The notes: generated by a model not told the origin, from the sequence alone. Counted from the stretch's first letter, positions 1 through 9,192 are shown. The stretch: DNA of 64,000 bases from Couchioplanes azureus (GCF_014648355.1 NZ_BMQY01000009.1:207265-271264); one strand, 5' to 3'. Program-made: numbers and translations.

Positions 1-2
1 CG

Positions 3-590
3 GCCGCGACCGCGGCGGTGGAGAACCCGGAATCGGGGGACAAGGTGCGCGGCGAGGCGGCCACCCCGATCCCGGACGAGGACGCCCCCGCGGTGTACGG
101 CGACGGCCTCCCCGACGGCGACGAACCGGCCTTCGCCGACGTGCCGGTCCGCACCCCGGAAGGGTTCGACCCGGTGGCGGCGCTCCGCGGCGGGGGCTTC
201 GAGCCGTTCGACACGGGAATCACGGTTCCGCCCGCCGCGGCCGACATGTCGTCCGGCGCGGAGTCCGAGCGGCTCAGGCGGGAGGCGGAGATGCTCGTCG
301 ACCCGCTCGTCGGCGACGCGCACTCCACCGCACCGGCCACCGAGTCCACTGATGAAGCGGTCTCCGCGCGGCCGGCTCGTGCCGAGCAGGCCTCGGTCGA
401 GCGGGCCTCGGTCGAGCGGGCCTCCGTCGAGCGGGCCTCGGCCGAGCAGCCCTCCGTCGAGCAGCCCTCCGTCGAGCGGGCCGCCGCGGAGCAGGCCTCC
501 GCCGAGCCGGGCGGCGCGCGGGCGACGGCCGAGCCGAGCCCCCGGCGCATGCGGGGACGGGCTCCGCGCCGGCAGCCGGTCGCCGTCTGA
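3..590 (+). CDS. C-terminal part of an unrecognised protein with Ala-Ser-Val-Glu-Arg repeats
   Basis: The reading frame is open from the first bases of the window and ends at a TGA at 588-590, so the start lies upstream. The visible part is acidic and Pro/Ala-rich, then becomes a run of five-residue repeats (ASVER, ASAEQ, PSVEQ) and ends in a basic Arg-rich tail. It looks intrinsically disordered, and I see no catalytic motif or membrane segment. It lies upstream of the cobalamin genes on the same strand, but nothing in it points to cobalamin synthesis. Function unknown. The frame itself is credible from its length and GC-rich third positions. Confidence 0.55.
   Translation, partial: AATAAVENPESGDKVRGEAATPIPDEDAPAVYGDGLPDGDEPAFADVPVRTPEGFDPVAALRGGGFEPFDTGITVPPAAADMSSGAESERLRREAEMLVDPLVGDAHSTAPATESTDEAVSARPARAEQASVERASVERASVERASAEQPSVEQPSVERAAAEQASAEPGGARATAEPSPRRMRGRAPRRQPVAV
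381..510 (+). repeat. 15-bp in-frame minisatellite (about 8 units)
   Basis: Imperfect 15-bp units of the form GTCGAGCGGGCCTCG follow one another without gaps. Because 15 is a multiple of three, copy-number change would add or remove five residues and keep the frame of the surrounding gene. Confidence 0.8.
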
Positions 591-592
591 CC

Positions 593-1058
593 GGCCATGG
601 ACCGCCGCCGTTGCGCGGCCGCCTTCCCCCCGCGGCCTCGGAACGGCGGCACCAGCCCAGCCCCTGCCCCCGACGAGACGGGCCGATCCGGCCGGCGCCC
701 GAACCTCCGCGGTCGCCGCCGATCGCCCGGTCGGGCGCGGCGCGGGGCTGGGAGCCGGAGCCCCGCGCCAGGGTCGGGCGCGCGGCATCCGGCCCGCCCG
801 GGTGGGTGTTCGGTGGTCGGCACCCGCCTGGGCGGCATAGCCGCTCGTCGCACGGGAGCGAGCGAGCGGCCCGGCCCGGTCGCCGTGCCTCGGCGGCGAC
901 CGGGCCTCCCACCCCACCCGGCCGCGGCGGCGTGCCCGAGCGCGGCGGCCGGTCCGGCACGGCGGCGGGGAGCTGGCCGCCGGCCCGGGTGGTGGCGGGA
1001 GACGGCGGCCGGGGTGGGGCGGATTCCGGGCACTGCGAGACGGCGCGGCGGCGCTCAC
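593..1058. other. Intergenic stretch, no gene seen
   Basis: About 470 bases of very GC-rich DNA between the first gene and cobD. Open frames occur on both strands, but they overlap each other, have Arg/Pro/Gly-rich translations and look like GC artefacts. I see no tRNA, and I looked for but did not find a cobalamin riboswitch B12 box before cobD. Confidence 0.5.
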
Positions 1059-1071
1059 TAGGGTGGTCAGG

Positions 1072-2085
1072 ATGGGACGAGCAAGGCGGGCCGCGATCGT
1101 CGCCGACGCGGCCGGGATCGTGGCGGGTTACCTGCTGGATTCCGTGTTCGGTGATCCGCGGCGTTTCCACCCCGTGGCCGGCTTCGGCCGCGCCGCCGCC
1201 GCGCTCGAGCGGCGTCTCTACGCGCCGACCCGGCGTGCCGGCACGGCCTTCGCCGTTGTCGCCGTGGGCCTGCCCGTGGCGGCGGGAGCCGGCCTTTCCG
1301 TGGTGACGCGCCGATGCCCGCCCGCGCGGGCGGCCTTGACGGCCGCGGCGACCTGGACCGTGCTCGGCGGGCGGACGTTGCGGCGGGAGGCCCGGGTCAT
1401 GGCCGGTCATCTGGAGCGTGCCGAGCTCGACGCCGCCCGGGGACGGCTGAACCATCTCTGCGGGCGTGACCCCTCCGCCCTCGACGAGCCCGAACTGGCC
1501 CGCGCCACCGTCGAGTCCGTCGCCGAGAACACCTCCGACGCCGTCGTCGCCCCGCTGCTCTGGGGTGGTGTCGCCGGACTGCCGGGGCTGCTCGGCTACC
1601 GGGCGGCGAACACCCTGGACGCCATGGTGGGGCATCGCTCCTCCCGGTACGCCCGCTTCGGCACCGCGTCCGCCCGGCTCGACGATGTGCTCAACCTCGC
1701 GCCCTCGCGGCTGACCGGTGTGCTGACCATCGCCGCCGCGCCGCTCGCTCGGGGGTGGCCCGGGGAGGCGCTGCGGGTGTGGCGGCGGGACCGGCTCGAC
1801 CATCCGAGCCCCAACGCGGGCCAGTGCGAGTCGGCGATGGCCGGGGCGCTGGGCGTGCGGCTGGGGGGACGCAACGTCTACTTCGGACGTACGGAGGTCC
1901 GGCCCTTCCTGGGCGACGGACCGCGACCGTCGGCCGCCCACGTGCGCAGGGCCGCACGCCTCTCCGGCGCGGTCGGGCTGGCGGCGGCCGGGATCGCTGC
2001 GGGAACGGCTCTCGCCCGGGGCCTCGCCCGAGAATCCCGGCGCCGTGGCCGGAACGCCCCGGATGCCGACGGGGGACGTCGATGA
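1072..2085 (+). CDS. cobD: Adenosylcobinamide-phosphate synthase CobD/CbiB
   Basis: Integral membrane enzyme of late cobalamin synthesis that attaches the aminopropanol(-phosphate) arm to adenosylcobyric acid. The 337-residue product has the family's N-terminal signature (a D-x-x-F-G-D-P-x-x-x-H-P-V motif near residue 20), the internal ENTSDAVVAPLLW segment, the YRAANTLDAMVGH segment and several hydrophobic helices. I chose the ATG at 1072 over a GTG nine bases upstream because a TAGGGT -10 box at 1059-1064 would start a leaderless transcript there. The stop overlaps the cobQ start (ATGA), so the two are translationally coupled and act in consecutive steps. Confidence 0.93.
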   Translation: MGRARRAAIVADAAGIVAGYLLDSVFGDPRRFHPVAGFGRAAAALERRLYAPTRRAGTAFAVVAVGLPVAAGAGLSVVTRRCPPARAALTAAATWTVLGGRTLRREARVMAGHLERAELDAARGRLNHLCGRDPSALDEPELARATVESVAENTSDAVVAPLLWGGVAGLPGLLGYRAANTLDAMVGHRSSRYARFGTASARLDDVLNLAPSRLTGVLTIAAAPLARGWPGEALRVWRRDRLDHPSPNAGQCESAMAGALGVRLGGRNVYFGRTEVRPFLGDGPRPSAAHVRRAARLSGAVGLAAAGIAAGTALARGLARESRRRGRNAPDADGGRR

Positions 2086-3617
2086 GCGGCGGCCTGCTGG
2101 TCGCCGGGACCACTTCGGACGCCGGCAAGAGTGTGCTCACCGCCGGGATCTGCCGGTGGCTGCGCCGCCAGGGGGTCAAGGTGGCCCCGTTCAAGGCGCA
2201 GAACATGTCGAACAACTCGGTCGTCGTAGTGGGCGCCGACGGGCGTGGCGGGGAGATCGGGCGGGCGCAGGCGATGCAGGCCGCCGCCTGCGGGATCGCG
2301 CCGGACATCCGGTTCAACCCGGTGTTGCTCAAGCCGGGCAGCGATCTCTCCAGCCAGGTCGTGCTGCTCGGCGAGGCCGTGGACACGGTCACCGCGGGCA
2401 ACTACCGCGCGTTGCGGCCGAAGCTCGCCGAGACCGCGCATGCCGCTCTTGCCGCCCTGCGTGCCGAGTACGACGTCGTCATCTGTGAGGGTGCCGGGAG
2501 CCCGGCCGAGATCAACCTGCGGGACGGCGACTTCGTCAACATGGGTCTCGCGCGCCAGGCCGGCCTTCCGGCGATCGTGGTCGGCGACATCGACCGTGGC
2601 GGCGTCTTCGCCGCGCTGTTCGGGACCGTGGCCCTGCTCAGCCCCGAGGACCAGGCGCTGGTCAGCGGTTTCGTCATCAACAAGTTCCGGGGCGACCTCG
2701 GCCTGCTGCGCCCGGGACTGGACATGATCACCGCGGCCACGGGGCGGCCGGTGCACGGAGTGCTGCCCTTCGACCTCGACATCTGGCTCGACGCCGAGGA
2801 CTCGCTGGCGTACGGCCGGACGCTCGGGCGGCCGGCTCAGCCGCGCGGCACCGAATGGTTGCGCGTGGCCGTGGTGCGGCTTCCGCGGATCTCCAACGCC
2901 ACCGACGCCGAGGCGCTGGCGACCGAGCCGGGCGTGCGGGTGCGGCTCACCGTCGAGCCCGCCGAGATCGCGGAGGCCGATCTCGTCGTCCTGCCCGGAT
3001 CGAAGGCCACCGTCAGCGACCTGGCGTGGCTGCGCGAGACCGGGCTGGCCGACGCGATCCGCGCGCACGCCGCCGCCGGCAAACCGCTGGTCGGGATCTG
3101 CGGCGGCTTCCAGATGCTCTCCGAGACCATCCACGACGAGGTGGAGAGCCGCCGCGGCACCGTTCCCGGCCTCGGGTTGCTGCCGGTCGAGATCACCTTC
3201 GGCGCGCGCAAGACCCTGGCCCGGTCGCGCGGCGCGGCCTGGGAGCAGGTCCCGGTCGCCGGCTACGAGATCCATCACGGGTACGTCTCCCGCGGCGCAC
3301 CGGAGCCGTTCCTGCACTACGCGGACGGTACGCCGGAGGGAGCCGTGGTCGGCGCCGTCCGGGGCACGCACTGGCATGGTGCCTTCGAGTCCGACGAGTT
3401 CCGCCGGCGCTTCCTCACCGAGGCCGCGCGGCAGGCGGGCCGGCACGGCTTCGTGGTGGCTCCCGGCACCCGCTTCGCCGCCGTCCGCGAGAAGGCGCTC
3501 GACACCCTCGGCGACCTCGTCGAGGAGCACCTCGACACGGACGCGCTGTGGCGCCTGATCGAGTCCGGCCCACCCGGCGGACTGCCGTTCATCCCGCCGG
3601 GAGCGCCCGGTGGGTAG
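2082..3617 (+). CDS. cobQ: Cobyric acid synthase CobQ/CbiP
   Basis: Glutamine- and ATP-dependent amidation of four carboxylates of adenosylcobyrinic acid a,c-diamide. The 511-residue length is normal for the family. The N-terminal dethiobiotin-synthetase-like domain begins with the P-loop GTTSDAGKS (residues about 9-17) and continues with FKAQNMSNNS. The C-terminal class I glutamine amidotransferase domain has the nucleophile motif GICGGFQML near residue 340 and the catalytic HWHGAFE near 430. The ATG at 2082 overlaps the cobD stop, and the 3' end overlaps the next gene by eight bases, giving one compact operon. Confidence 0.95.
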   Translation: MSGGLLVAGTTSDAGKSVLTAGICRWLRRQGVKVAPFKAQNMSNNSVVVVGADGRGGEIGRAQAMQAAACGIAPDIRFNPVLLKPGSDLSSQVVLLGEAVDTVTAGNYRALRPKLAETAHAALAALRAEYDVVICEGAGSPAEINLRDGDFVNMGLARQAGLPAIVVGDIDRGGVFAALFGTVALLSPEDQALVSGFVINKFRGDLGLLRPGLDMITAATGRPVHGVLPFDLDIWLDAEDSLAYGRTLGRPAQPRGTEWLRVAVVRLPRISNATDAEALATEPGVRVRLTVEPAEIAEADLVVLPGSKATVSDLAWLRETGLADAIRAHAAAGKPLVGICGGFQMLSETIHDEVESRRGTVPGLGLLPVEITFGARKTLARSRGAAWEQVPVAGYEIHHGYVSRGAPEPFLHYADGTPEGAVVGAVRGTHWHGAFESDEFRRRFLTEAARQAGRHGFVVAPGTRFAAVREKALDTLGDLVEEHLDTDALWRLIESGPPGGLPFIPPGAPGG

Positions 3618-4194
3618 CTTCTCCGCGCTCGCCGCGCGGATTCTGGCGACCGAGCCCCGGCTCGGGTCCGTACGGCTCGTGGCCGTCGACGGGCCGAGCG
3701 GCGCGGGCAAGAGCTGGTTCGCCGGCCGGCTGGCGCAGGCCGCCGGCATCCCGGTCGTGCACACCGACGACCTGCTGGACGGCTGGGACGACCAGTTCAC
3801 CTTCTGGGCCCGGCTCGAGGAACAGGTGCTGGAGCCGCTGCGCCACGGCCGCTCTGCCAGGTATCTGCGCTACTCGTGGGAGCGGCAGTGCTTCTCGGGA
3901 AGCCCTGTCGTCGTCGAGCCTGCTGCGGCCGTACTCGTCGAAGGGGTCTCGTCCGCGCGCCGGGCGATCCGGCCGGAGCTTTCCTTCTCGGTCTTCGTGA
4001 CGGCTCCCGCCGATCTGCGGTGGCGGCGGGCCTTGGCACGTGACGGGCGCGACGATGTTGCCTTCCGGGCGTATCTTGAGCGCTGGCGCGCCGCCGAGGA
4101 CGAGCACTTCGCCGCGGAGGGCACCGCCGCACAGGTGGACCTGGTGGTCGACGGTGCCGCCGAGGGGTTCGCGGACCGTTACGAGGCTGTGTGA
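3610..4194 (+). CDS. Uridine-kinase-like P-loop NTPase
   Basis: A 194-residue soluble protein with a Walker A motif GPSGAGKSWFA near residue 30 followed by an HTDDLLDGWD segment. This arrangement is typical of the uridine kinase/(d)NTP kinase-like P-loop family of actinomycetes. The GTG start overlaps the end of cobQ by eight bases, so it is co-translated with the cobalamin genes, but it lacks the guanylyltransferase features expected of CobU. Its substrate is unknown, and uridine kinase is only a family label. Confidence 0.75.
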   Translation: MGSFSALAARILATEPRLGSVRLVAVDGPSGAGKSWFAGRLAQAAGIPVVHTDDLLDGWDDQFTFWARLEEQVLEPLRHGRSARYLRYSWERQCFSGSPVVVEPAAAVLVEGVSSARRAIRPELSFSVFVTAPADLRWRRALARDGRDDVAFRAYLERWRAAEDEHFAAEGTAAQVDLVVDGAAEGFADRYEAV

Positions 4195-4215
4195 GCAGCG
4201 GGAACGGGGACGACG

Positions 4216-5286
4216 ATGACGACCGACGACGACAACCGGCCGACGCGGCGGCGGGTGACGCTGACCGGCATCAGTTCCCGGGCGTGGGAGCATCCCGCCG
4301 ACCGCGGCGCGCTGACGGCCCTGCGTGAGCTGCGGGGTTTCGACGACGTCGTGAAGGCGTTCTTCGGCATGTGGAACGAGCGCGGATTCCGCCTGCAGTT
4401 CCTGGCCGGTGCCATCCGGGTCGACCACCGTCAGTATCCGCGGGTCTACCAGCGTTTCACCGAGGCGGCCTCGGCCCTCGACGTCGCCGAGCTGCCCGAG
4501 CTGTACGTCAGCCAGGAACCCGTGATCAACGGGCAGGCGATCGGCATGGACAAGCCGTTCATCGTGATCACCTCCGCTGCCGTGGAGAAGCTGGACGACG
4601 ACGAGCTGCGCGCCCTGCTCGGTCACGAGGTCGGCCATGTCCGCAGTGGCCATGCGGTCTACAAGACGATCATGATGATCCTGACCCGGTGGGCCGCCAA
4701 CCTGAGCTGGCTGCCGGTCGGGGCGATCGCCCTGCGCGCGATCATCGCGGCGATGTTCGAGTGGTGGCGCAAGGCCGAGCTGTCCGCGGACCGCGCGGGC
4801 CTGCTCGCCGGTCAGGATCCGGCGGCCTCCACGCGGCTGCTGATGAAGCTGGCCGGCGGCGGCGACCTCTCACAGATCGACACGGCCGCGTTCCTGGAAC
4901 AGGCCGCCGAGTACGAAAGCGGCGGCGACCTGCGCGACAGCATCCACAAGCTGGGCATGACCGCGTGGAGCAGCCATCCCGTACCCGTCGCGCGCGCCGC
5001 CGATCTGCGCAAATGGATCGATTCCGGCGCGTACGGACGCATCCTCGGCGGCGACTACCCGCATCGCGACTCCGACGGCGACGCCTCGGTCACCGAGGAC
5101 GTCAAGGCGGCCGCCGACTCGTACCGGCAGACCTTCAGCACGTCCCAGGATCCGCTGGTCGGCCTGCTGCGCAAGCTCGGCGACGGTGCCACGGACCTGG
5201 CCGGATCGGCGGTCCGCGGCGCTCGTGACTGGGCCTCCAGCGCCGGCCGTCGGCGCGGCGAGGACCCGCCACCACCGCCGAACTGA
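4216..5286 (+). CDS. M48-family zinc metallopeptidase
   Basis: A 356-residue protein with the HEXXH zinc site HEVGH at residues 137-141, followed by a hydrophobic helical stretch and a downstream KAELSADRAG segment that supplies the third ligand (ELSADR), as in the M48 (HtpX/Ste24) family. It is longer than the peptidase core. The C-terminal part is helical and ends in a basic, Pro-rich tail. It follows the kinase gene by 21 bases and probably belongs to the same transcript. The cellular substrate is not evident. Confidence 0.85.
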   Translation: MTTDDDNRPTRRRVTLTGISSRAWEHPADRGALTALRELRGFDDVVKAFFGMWNERGFRLQFLAGAIRVDHRQYPRVYQRFTEAASALDVAELPELYVSQEPVINGQAIGMDKPFIVITSAAVEKLDDDELRALLGHEVGHVRSGHAVYKTIMMILTRWAANLSWLPVGAIALRAIIAAMFEWWRKAELSADRAGLLAGQDPAASTRLLMKLAGGGDLSQIDTAAFLEQAAEYESGGDLRDSIHKLGMTAWSSHPVPVARAADLRKWIDSGAYGRILGGDYPHRDSDGDASVTEDVKAAADSYRQTFSTSQDPLVGLLRKLGDGATDLAGSAVRGARDWASSAGRRRGEDPPPPPN

Positions 5287-5360
5287 CGCACCCGCCCGGT
5301 TGTCCACAGGCCCGCGAAGTGGCCCGCCACCCGCCCGGACCACAGGCCTAGGATCAGGGC

Positions 5361-6713
5361 ATGAGCCTCACTGAAGACGAACTGCGCGCCGCGATCGCGC
5401 GGGAGCTGCCCGGTGTCCGCGCCGATCTCGAACGGCTGGTCCGCATTCCGGGGATCGCGTTCGACGGCTTCGACCACTCGCACGTCGAGCGGTCCGCGGA
5501 GGCCGTCGCCGAGCTGCTGCGCGGGTGCGGGCTCGAGGTGCAGATCGTCCGGGCCGGCGCGGGCCACCCCGCCGTCATCGGCCGCAGGCCCGCGCCGCCC
5601 GGGGCTCCGACGGTCCTGCTCTACGCGCACCACGACGTCCAGCCGGCCGGCGACCCCGCACTCTGGACCTCCGACCCGTTCGAGCCGGTCGAGCGCGACG
5701 GGCGGCTCTACGGCCGCGGCGCCGCCGACGACAAGGCCGGCGTGATGGCGCACGTCGCCGCGCTGCGGGCCTTCGGCGACGAGTTGCCGGTCGGGGTCGT
5801 GCTGTTCATCGAGGGCGAGGAGGAATACGGCTCCGACTCCCTCGACGAGCTCGTCCAGACCCACAAGGAGCTGCTGCGCTCCGACGTGATCGTGATCGCC
5901 GACTCGGGCAACTGGGACATCGGCGTGCCCGCCCTCACCACGTCCCTGCGCGGCCTGGTCAACTGCTTCGTCGAGGTCAGCACCCTGGAGAACGCCGTGC
6001 ACAGCGGCATGTTCGGCGGGCCGGTTCCCGACGCGCTCACCGTGCTCTCCCGGCTGATCAGCACGCTGCACGACGAGGACGGCGAGGTCGCGGTCGACGG
6101 TCTGATCGGTCGCGAGGGTGCCACGGTCGACTACCCGGAGGACCGCCTCCGCCACGAGGCGGGCGTCCTCGACGGCGTCAAGCTCCTCGGCAGCGGCCGG
6201 CTCACCGACCGCATCTGGACCAAGCCGTCGATCGCGGTGCTCGGCATCGACGCCCCGCGCACCAGCGAGGCGGCCAACGCCCTGGTGCCCAAGGCCAAGG
6301 CCAAGCTGAGCGTACGGCTGGCGCCCGGCGACGACGCGGTCTCCGCCTATGCGGCCGTCCGCGCGCACCTCGAGAAGTACGTGCCGTGGGGCGCCCACGT
6401 GGAGGTGACGTTGGAAAGCGGCGGCGCCCCGTGCGTGATCGACGCGACCGGCCCGGCGTTCGACGCCGCCCGTGCCGCGTTCACCACCGCCTGGGACGGC
6501 GTCGCGCCGGTCGACATGGGGGTGGGTGGCTCGATCCCGTTCATCGCCACCTTCCAGGAGCTGTTCCCGCAGGCGGCGATCCTGGTCACCGGCGTCGAGG
6601 ACCCCTATGCCGGGGCGCACGGGCCCGACGAGAGCCTGCATCTCGGCGAGTTCGCGCGGGTCTGCCTGGCCGAGGCCCTGCTGCTGCGCAACGTGGCAGA
6701 GCTGGAACGGTGA
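5361..6713 (+). CDS. M20-family dipeptidase
   Basis: Cytoplasmic dinuclear zinc dipeptidase of 450 residues. Metal-site motifs are visible: YAHHDVQPAG near residue 90, GRGAADDKAG near 120, and the catalytic EGEEEYGS near 152. The dimerisation domain follows at about 200-320. The ATG at 5361 lies six bases after a TAGGAT -10 box (5349-5354), which supports a leaderless transcript and this start. The next gene begins two bases after its stop, so the two are co-transcribed. Confidence 0.92.
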   Translation: MSLTEDELRAAIARELPGVRADLERLVRIPGIAFDGFDHSHVERSAEAVAELLRGCGLEVQIVRAGAGHPAVIGRRPAPPGAPTVLLYAHHDVQPAGDPALWTSDPFEPVERDGRLYGRGAADDKAGVMAHVAALRAFGDELPVGVVLFIEGEEEYGSDSLDELVQTHKELLRSDVIVIADSGNWDIGVPALTTSLRGLVNCFVEVSTLENAVHSGMFGGPVPDALTVLSRLISTLHDEDGEVAVDGLIGREGATVDYPEDRLRHEAGVLDGVKLLGSGRLTDRIWTKPSIAVLGIDAPRTSEAANALVPKAKAKLSVRLAPGDDAVSAYAAVRAHLEKYVPWGAHVEVTLESGGAPCVIDATGPAFDAARAAFTTAWDGVAPVDMGVGGSIPFIATFQELFPQAAILVTGVEDPYAGAHGPDESLHLGEFARVCLAEALLLRNVAELER

Positions 6714-6714
6714 C

Positions 6715-8265
6715 ATGACGACCCCGGCCCCGGGCGGACCCCGGCAGAGCTGCGACGTACTGGTGGTGGGCGCCGGCCCCACCGGGCTGATGCTGGCGAA
6801 CTGGCTGGTCAGACTCGGGGTCAGGGTGATCGTCGCCGACGGCAAGCAGGGTCCGACCCGCGAGTCGCGCGCGCTGGTGGTGCAGGCCCGCAGCCTCGAG
6901 GTGTACGACCAGCTCGGCATCGCCGACAAGGTCCTCGCGGCGGCACAGCGGGCCCGGGCCCTGTCGCCGGGCTTCGGCGGCCGGGTGTTCGGCCAGATCC
7001 CGCTGGGGCCGCTGGGCGATGGCCTCACGCCGTACCCGTTCATCGAGGTCCTGGAGCAGAGCCGCAACGAGGAGATCCTCTACGAGAACCTGCTGGCGCT
7101 CGGCGGCTCGGTCCGCTGGGGCGCCGCGGTGTCGTCGCTCGCGCCCGCGCCCGGCGACGATGGGTCCGTTTCGCCGTCCCCGGGCGGCGCGGGTGGCGTT
7201 GCGTCGTTGCCGGGCGGTGGTGGCGTCGAGGCGGTGGTCGGCGGTGAGACGATCACCGCGCGGTTCTGCGTCGGTGCGGACGGCGCCAACTCGATCGTCC
7301 GCAAGGCGCGCGGCATCGGTTTCGACGGCGTGACCAACCCGCACCTGTTCTACGTCATCGACGCGACTGCCGTCACCGGGCTGGTCGAGGACGCGATCAA
7401 CGTGCGGCCGGGCACCGACGACTTCCTCCTCGGCTTCCCGATGACCGGAGGCGGCAACTGGCGGCTCATCGGCCTCGTCCGCGACGACGACGGCGACGGC
7501 ACGGTGGGCGAGCAGGACGCCCGGGCCCGGATCCGCCGCGACTTCTCCGTCACCTATGGCGACGCCCGCTGGTTCGCCACCTACCGGGTGCACCACCGCG
7601 TCGCGGCGGCCTTCCGCCAGGGCCCGTTCTTCCTGGCCGGCGACGCCGCCCACGTGCACTCGCCGGTCGGTGGGCAGGGCATGAACACCGGCCTGCAGGA
7701 TGCCCACAACCTGGCGTTCAAGCTCGCCGACGTCATCCACGGCCGGGCGGGTCAGTCGTGGCTCGACCGCTACGAGGCGGAGCGCCGGCCGGTGGCCCGT
7801 ACGCTCGTCGCGACGACCGACCGCATCTTCGGCTTCATCACCTCACAGCGGGCGTCGCTGCGAGCGCTGCGCCGGGCGATCGTGCCGCTGCTGGCTCCGG
7901 TCGGCGTCCGCACGCTGCCGGGTTCGTCGGGCGGGTCGCGCCTGTTCCAGTACGTGTCCCAGACGCGCATCCGCTATCCCATGCTGCCGGACTCGCCCCG
8001 GGACGCCGTGGTGGGGCGGCGGCTGCCGTGGACGGGCGACAACTACGCGACTCTGCGGGCTCTGGAGTGGCAGATCCACACGTACGGCGGAGTGGGCTCC
8101 ACACCGGACCTCGGCTTGCCGGTCCACGTCTTCGAGCCCGCTCCCCGGACGCCGCTGAAGCCCGAGTTGCTCTACCTGGTGCGGCCGGACGGCTTCGTCG
8201 CCGCGGCCGCGCCGCCGGAAGAGGCTGCGGAAGCGTTCCGCCGGGCCATGCCGTCGCGGATCTGA
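6715..8265 (+). CDS. FAD-dependent aromatic monooxygenase (class A flavoprotein)
   Basis: The 516-residue product opens with the FAD-binding Rossmann motif VVGAGPTGLMLANWL near residue 18. It has a ...CVGADGANSIVRKA segment that corresponds to the DG motif, and LAGDAAHVHSPVGGQGMNT near 310, the second FAD motif. This is the UbiH/PheA-like hydroxylase family that hydroxylates phenolic or polyketide-like substrates with NAD(P)H and oxygen. The substrate cannot be predicted, and there is no biosynthetic cluster around it. The C-terminal region resembles the thioredoxin-like domain of PheA/MhpA relatives. ATG at 6715, one base after the dipeptidase stop. Confidence 0.88.
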   Translation: MTTPAPGGPRQSCDVLVVGAGPTGLMLANWLVRLGVRVIVADGKQGPTRESRALVVQARSLEVYDQLGIADKVLAAAQRARALSPGFGGRVFGQIPLGPLGDGLTPYPFIEVLEQSRNEEILYENLLALGGSVRWGAAVSSLAPAPGDDGSVSPSPGGAGGVASLPGGGGVEAVVGGETITARFCVGADGANSIVRKARGIGFDGVTNPHLFYVIDATAVTGLVEDAINVRPGTDDFLLGFPMTGGGNWRLIGLVRDDDGDGTVGEQDARARIRRDFSVTYGDARWFATYRVHHRVAAAFRQGPFFLAGDAAHVHSPVGGQGMNTGLQDAHNLAFKLADVIHGRAGQSWLDRYEAERRPVARTLVATTDRIFGFITSQRASLRALRRAIVPLLAPVGVRTLPGSSGGSRLFQYVSQTRIRYPMLPDSPRDAVVGRRLPWTGDNYATLRALEWQIHTYGGVGSTPDLGLPVHVFEPAPRTPLKPELLYLVRPDGFVAAAAPPEEAAEAFRRAMPSRI

Positions 8266-8286
8266 TCGGGCAGAAGCGTTCGGCGC

Positions 8287-8421
8287 GGTGCCGTGTCGCG
8301 GTCGGACTGACGCGGTGCGTTCGCTCGGCCATGCCGTGCCGTGTCGCCGTCGGACTGACGCGGGCGTTCGCTCGGGCGTGCCGTGCTGCCGTCGGACTGA
8401 TGCGGTGCGAGCGCTCGGCGG
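8287..8421. repeat. Tandem repeat, about 46 bp x 3
   Basis: Three imperfect direct copies of a 44-46-bp unit containing GCCGTCGGACTGACGCGG and a following CGTTCGCTCGG. The array lies in the noncoding DNA between the monooxygenase and the DUF222 remnant. The third copy is the most diverged. Confidence 0.75.
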
Positions 8422-8577
8422 TAGGGAAACGTGGTGACCCAGATCTTCATCAAGCCCCCCCGAGGCGACCCGGCGCACCGCGCGATGGCAGTGAAAGCCG
8501 CGAATCGGTTCTGATCGCCCGCCCTGGGTTCACTTGATCGGATGAGTCGGCTGTGGAGCGGAGATCGTTCTTGATAG

Positions 8578-8599
8578 CATTCGAACATGAGTTCGAATG
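8578..8599. promoter_or_regulatory. LexA (SOS) box overlapping the start of the DUF222 gene
   Basis: A perfect inverted repeat CATTCGAAC-N4-GTTCGAATG containing the actinobacterial/Bacillus LexA consensus TCGAAC-N4-GTTCGA. The four central bases ATGA contain the start codon of the following gene, and a TAGCAT -10 element at 8575-8580 overlaps the left arm. LexA bound here would block transcription initiation directly. In Mycobacterium tuberculosis several 13E12/DUF222 genes are known members of the SOS regulon. Confidence 0.85.
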
Positions 8600-8793
8600 A
8601 TGCCATCGAGGCGCTCCGCGCCGCCGGCAGTGCTCTGGGGGACGTCGACGTCTCCGGGTGGGACGACACTCTTCTCACCGACCAGCTCGCGGAGCTCTCC
8701 GCGGTCCTGTGCCAGCTCGACGCGCAGCTCAGCCGCGTCGCCGACGCCGTGCGAGCCCGTGGCTTCCGCATAGCGGAGCCGCTCGCCGCCTGA
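8587..8793 (+). CDS. Truncated DUF222 (13E12-type HNH) N-terminal fragment
   Basis: A 68-residue frame whose helical sequence (LAELSAVLCQLDAQLSRVADAVRARG) resembles the extreme N-terminus of DUF222/13E12-repeat HNH endonucleases, which are normally 400-500 residues long. The HNH domain and most of DUF222 are absent, and downstream DNA in all frames shows no continuation, so this is probably a gene remnant. The start is clear because the ATG lies six bases after the -10 box, inside the LexA site (leaderless). Whether the short peptide is made or useful is unknown. Confidence 0.55.
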   Translation: MSSNDAIEALRAAGSALGDVDVSGWDDTLLTDQLAELSAVLCQLDAQLSRVADAVRARGFRIAEPLAA

Positions 8794-9192
8794 TCTTCGT
8801 CCCTCTCTCAGGCCTGCCTCCGGCCGCGGACCCGTCACCCCTGGGTTGCGCGGAGACGGATCGGCAGGGAACGCCGCTGTGCCGGCCGGCCTTCGTCGCC
8901 ACGGAGCCGGATGGCACAGCGGCGGACCACCGGGTCCTTGCCGACCCGGTGGTGGTCCGGGCCGGCCCGCATGTCCCAGACGGCCGGCCCGGCAGCCTTG
9001 TTCCGGGTCGGCTGCACCTCCCGGCCGGCCCGGCAGGCTTTCCGGGACCGGCCCGCATGGTGCTGACGGTCCGGGCAGCCGGCCCGGGTCCGGAAGGCCG
9101 GTCCGCAGGTTCCCGGGCCGTTCGACGTGTTTCACGGGGGAGCGCGTCTCGACGGCCCGGAAATTGTCGGAGGTGGCTGCCAGGATGAGTCC
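8794..9192. other. Noncoding, GGCCGGCC-rich inverted repeats
   Basis: About 400 bases without a credible gene. From about 8940 to 9120 it is packed with CCGGCCCGGC/GCCGGCCCG motifs, often in inverted orientation, with CCGGCCCGCATG occurring twice (near 8962 and 9050). It may be the decayed remainder of the DUF222/HNH gene, invaded by GC-rich repeats. Confidence 0.5.

Noticed and set aside
274..1941. Very long minus-strand frame opposite the first gene and cobD
   Set aside because: High-GC antisense shadow: its translation is Arg/Pro/Gly-rich and it runs across the clear cobD gene.
3610..4194. CobU (adenosylcobinamide kinase/guanylyltransferase)
   Set aside because: It has a P-loop and lies next to cobQ, but lacks the GRxxxS-type guanylyltransferase features, and its HTDDLLDGW motif fits uridine-kinase-like proteins.
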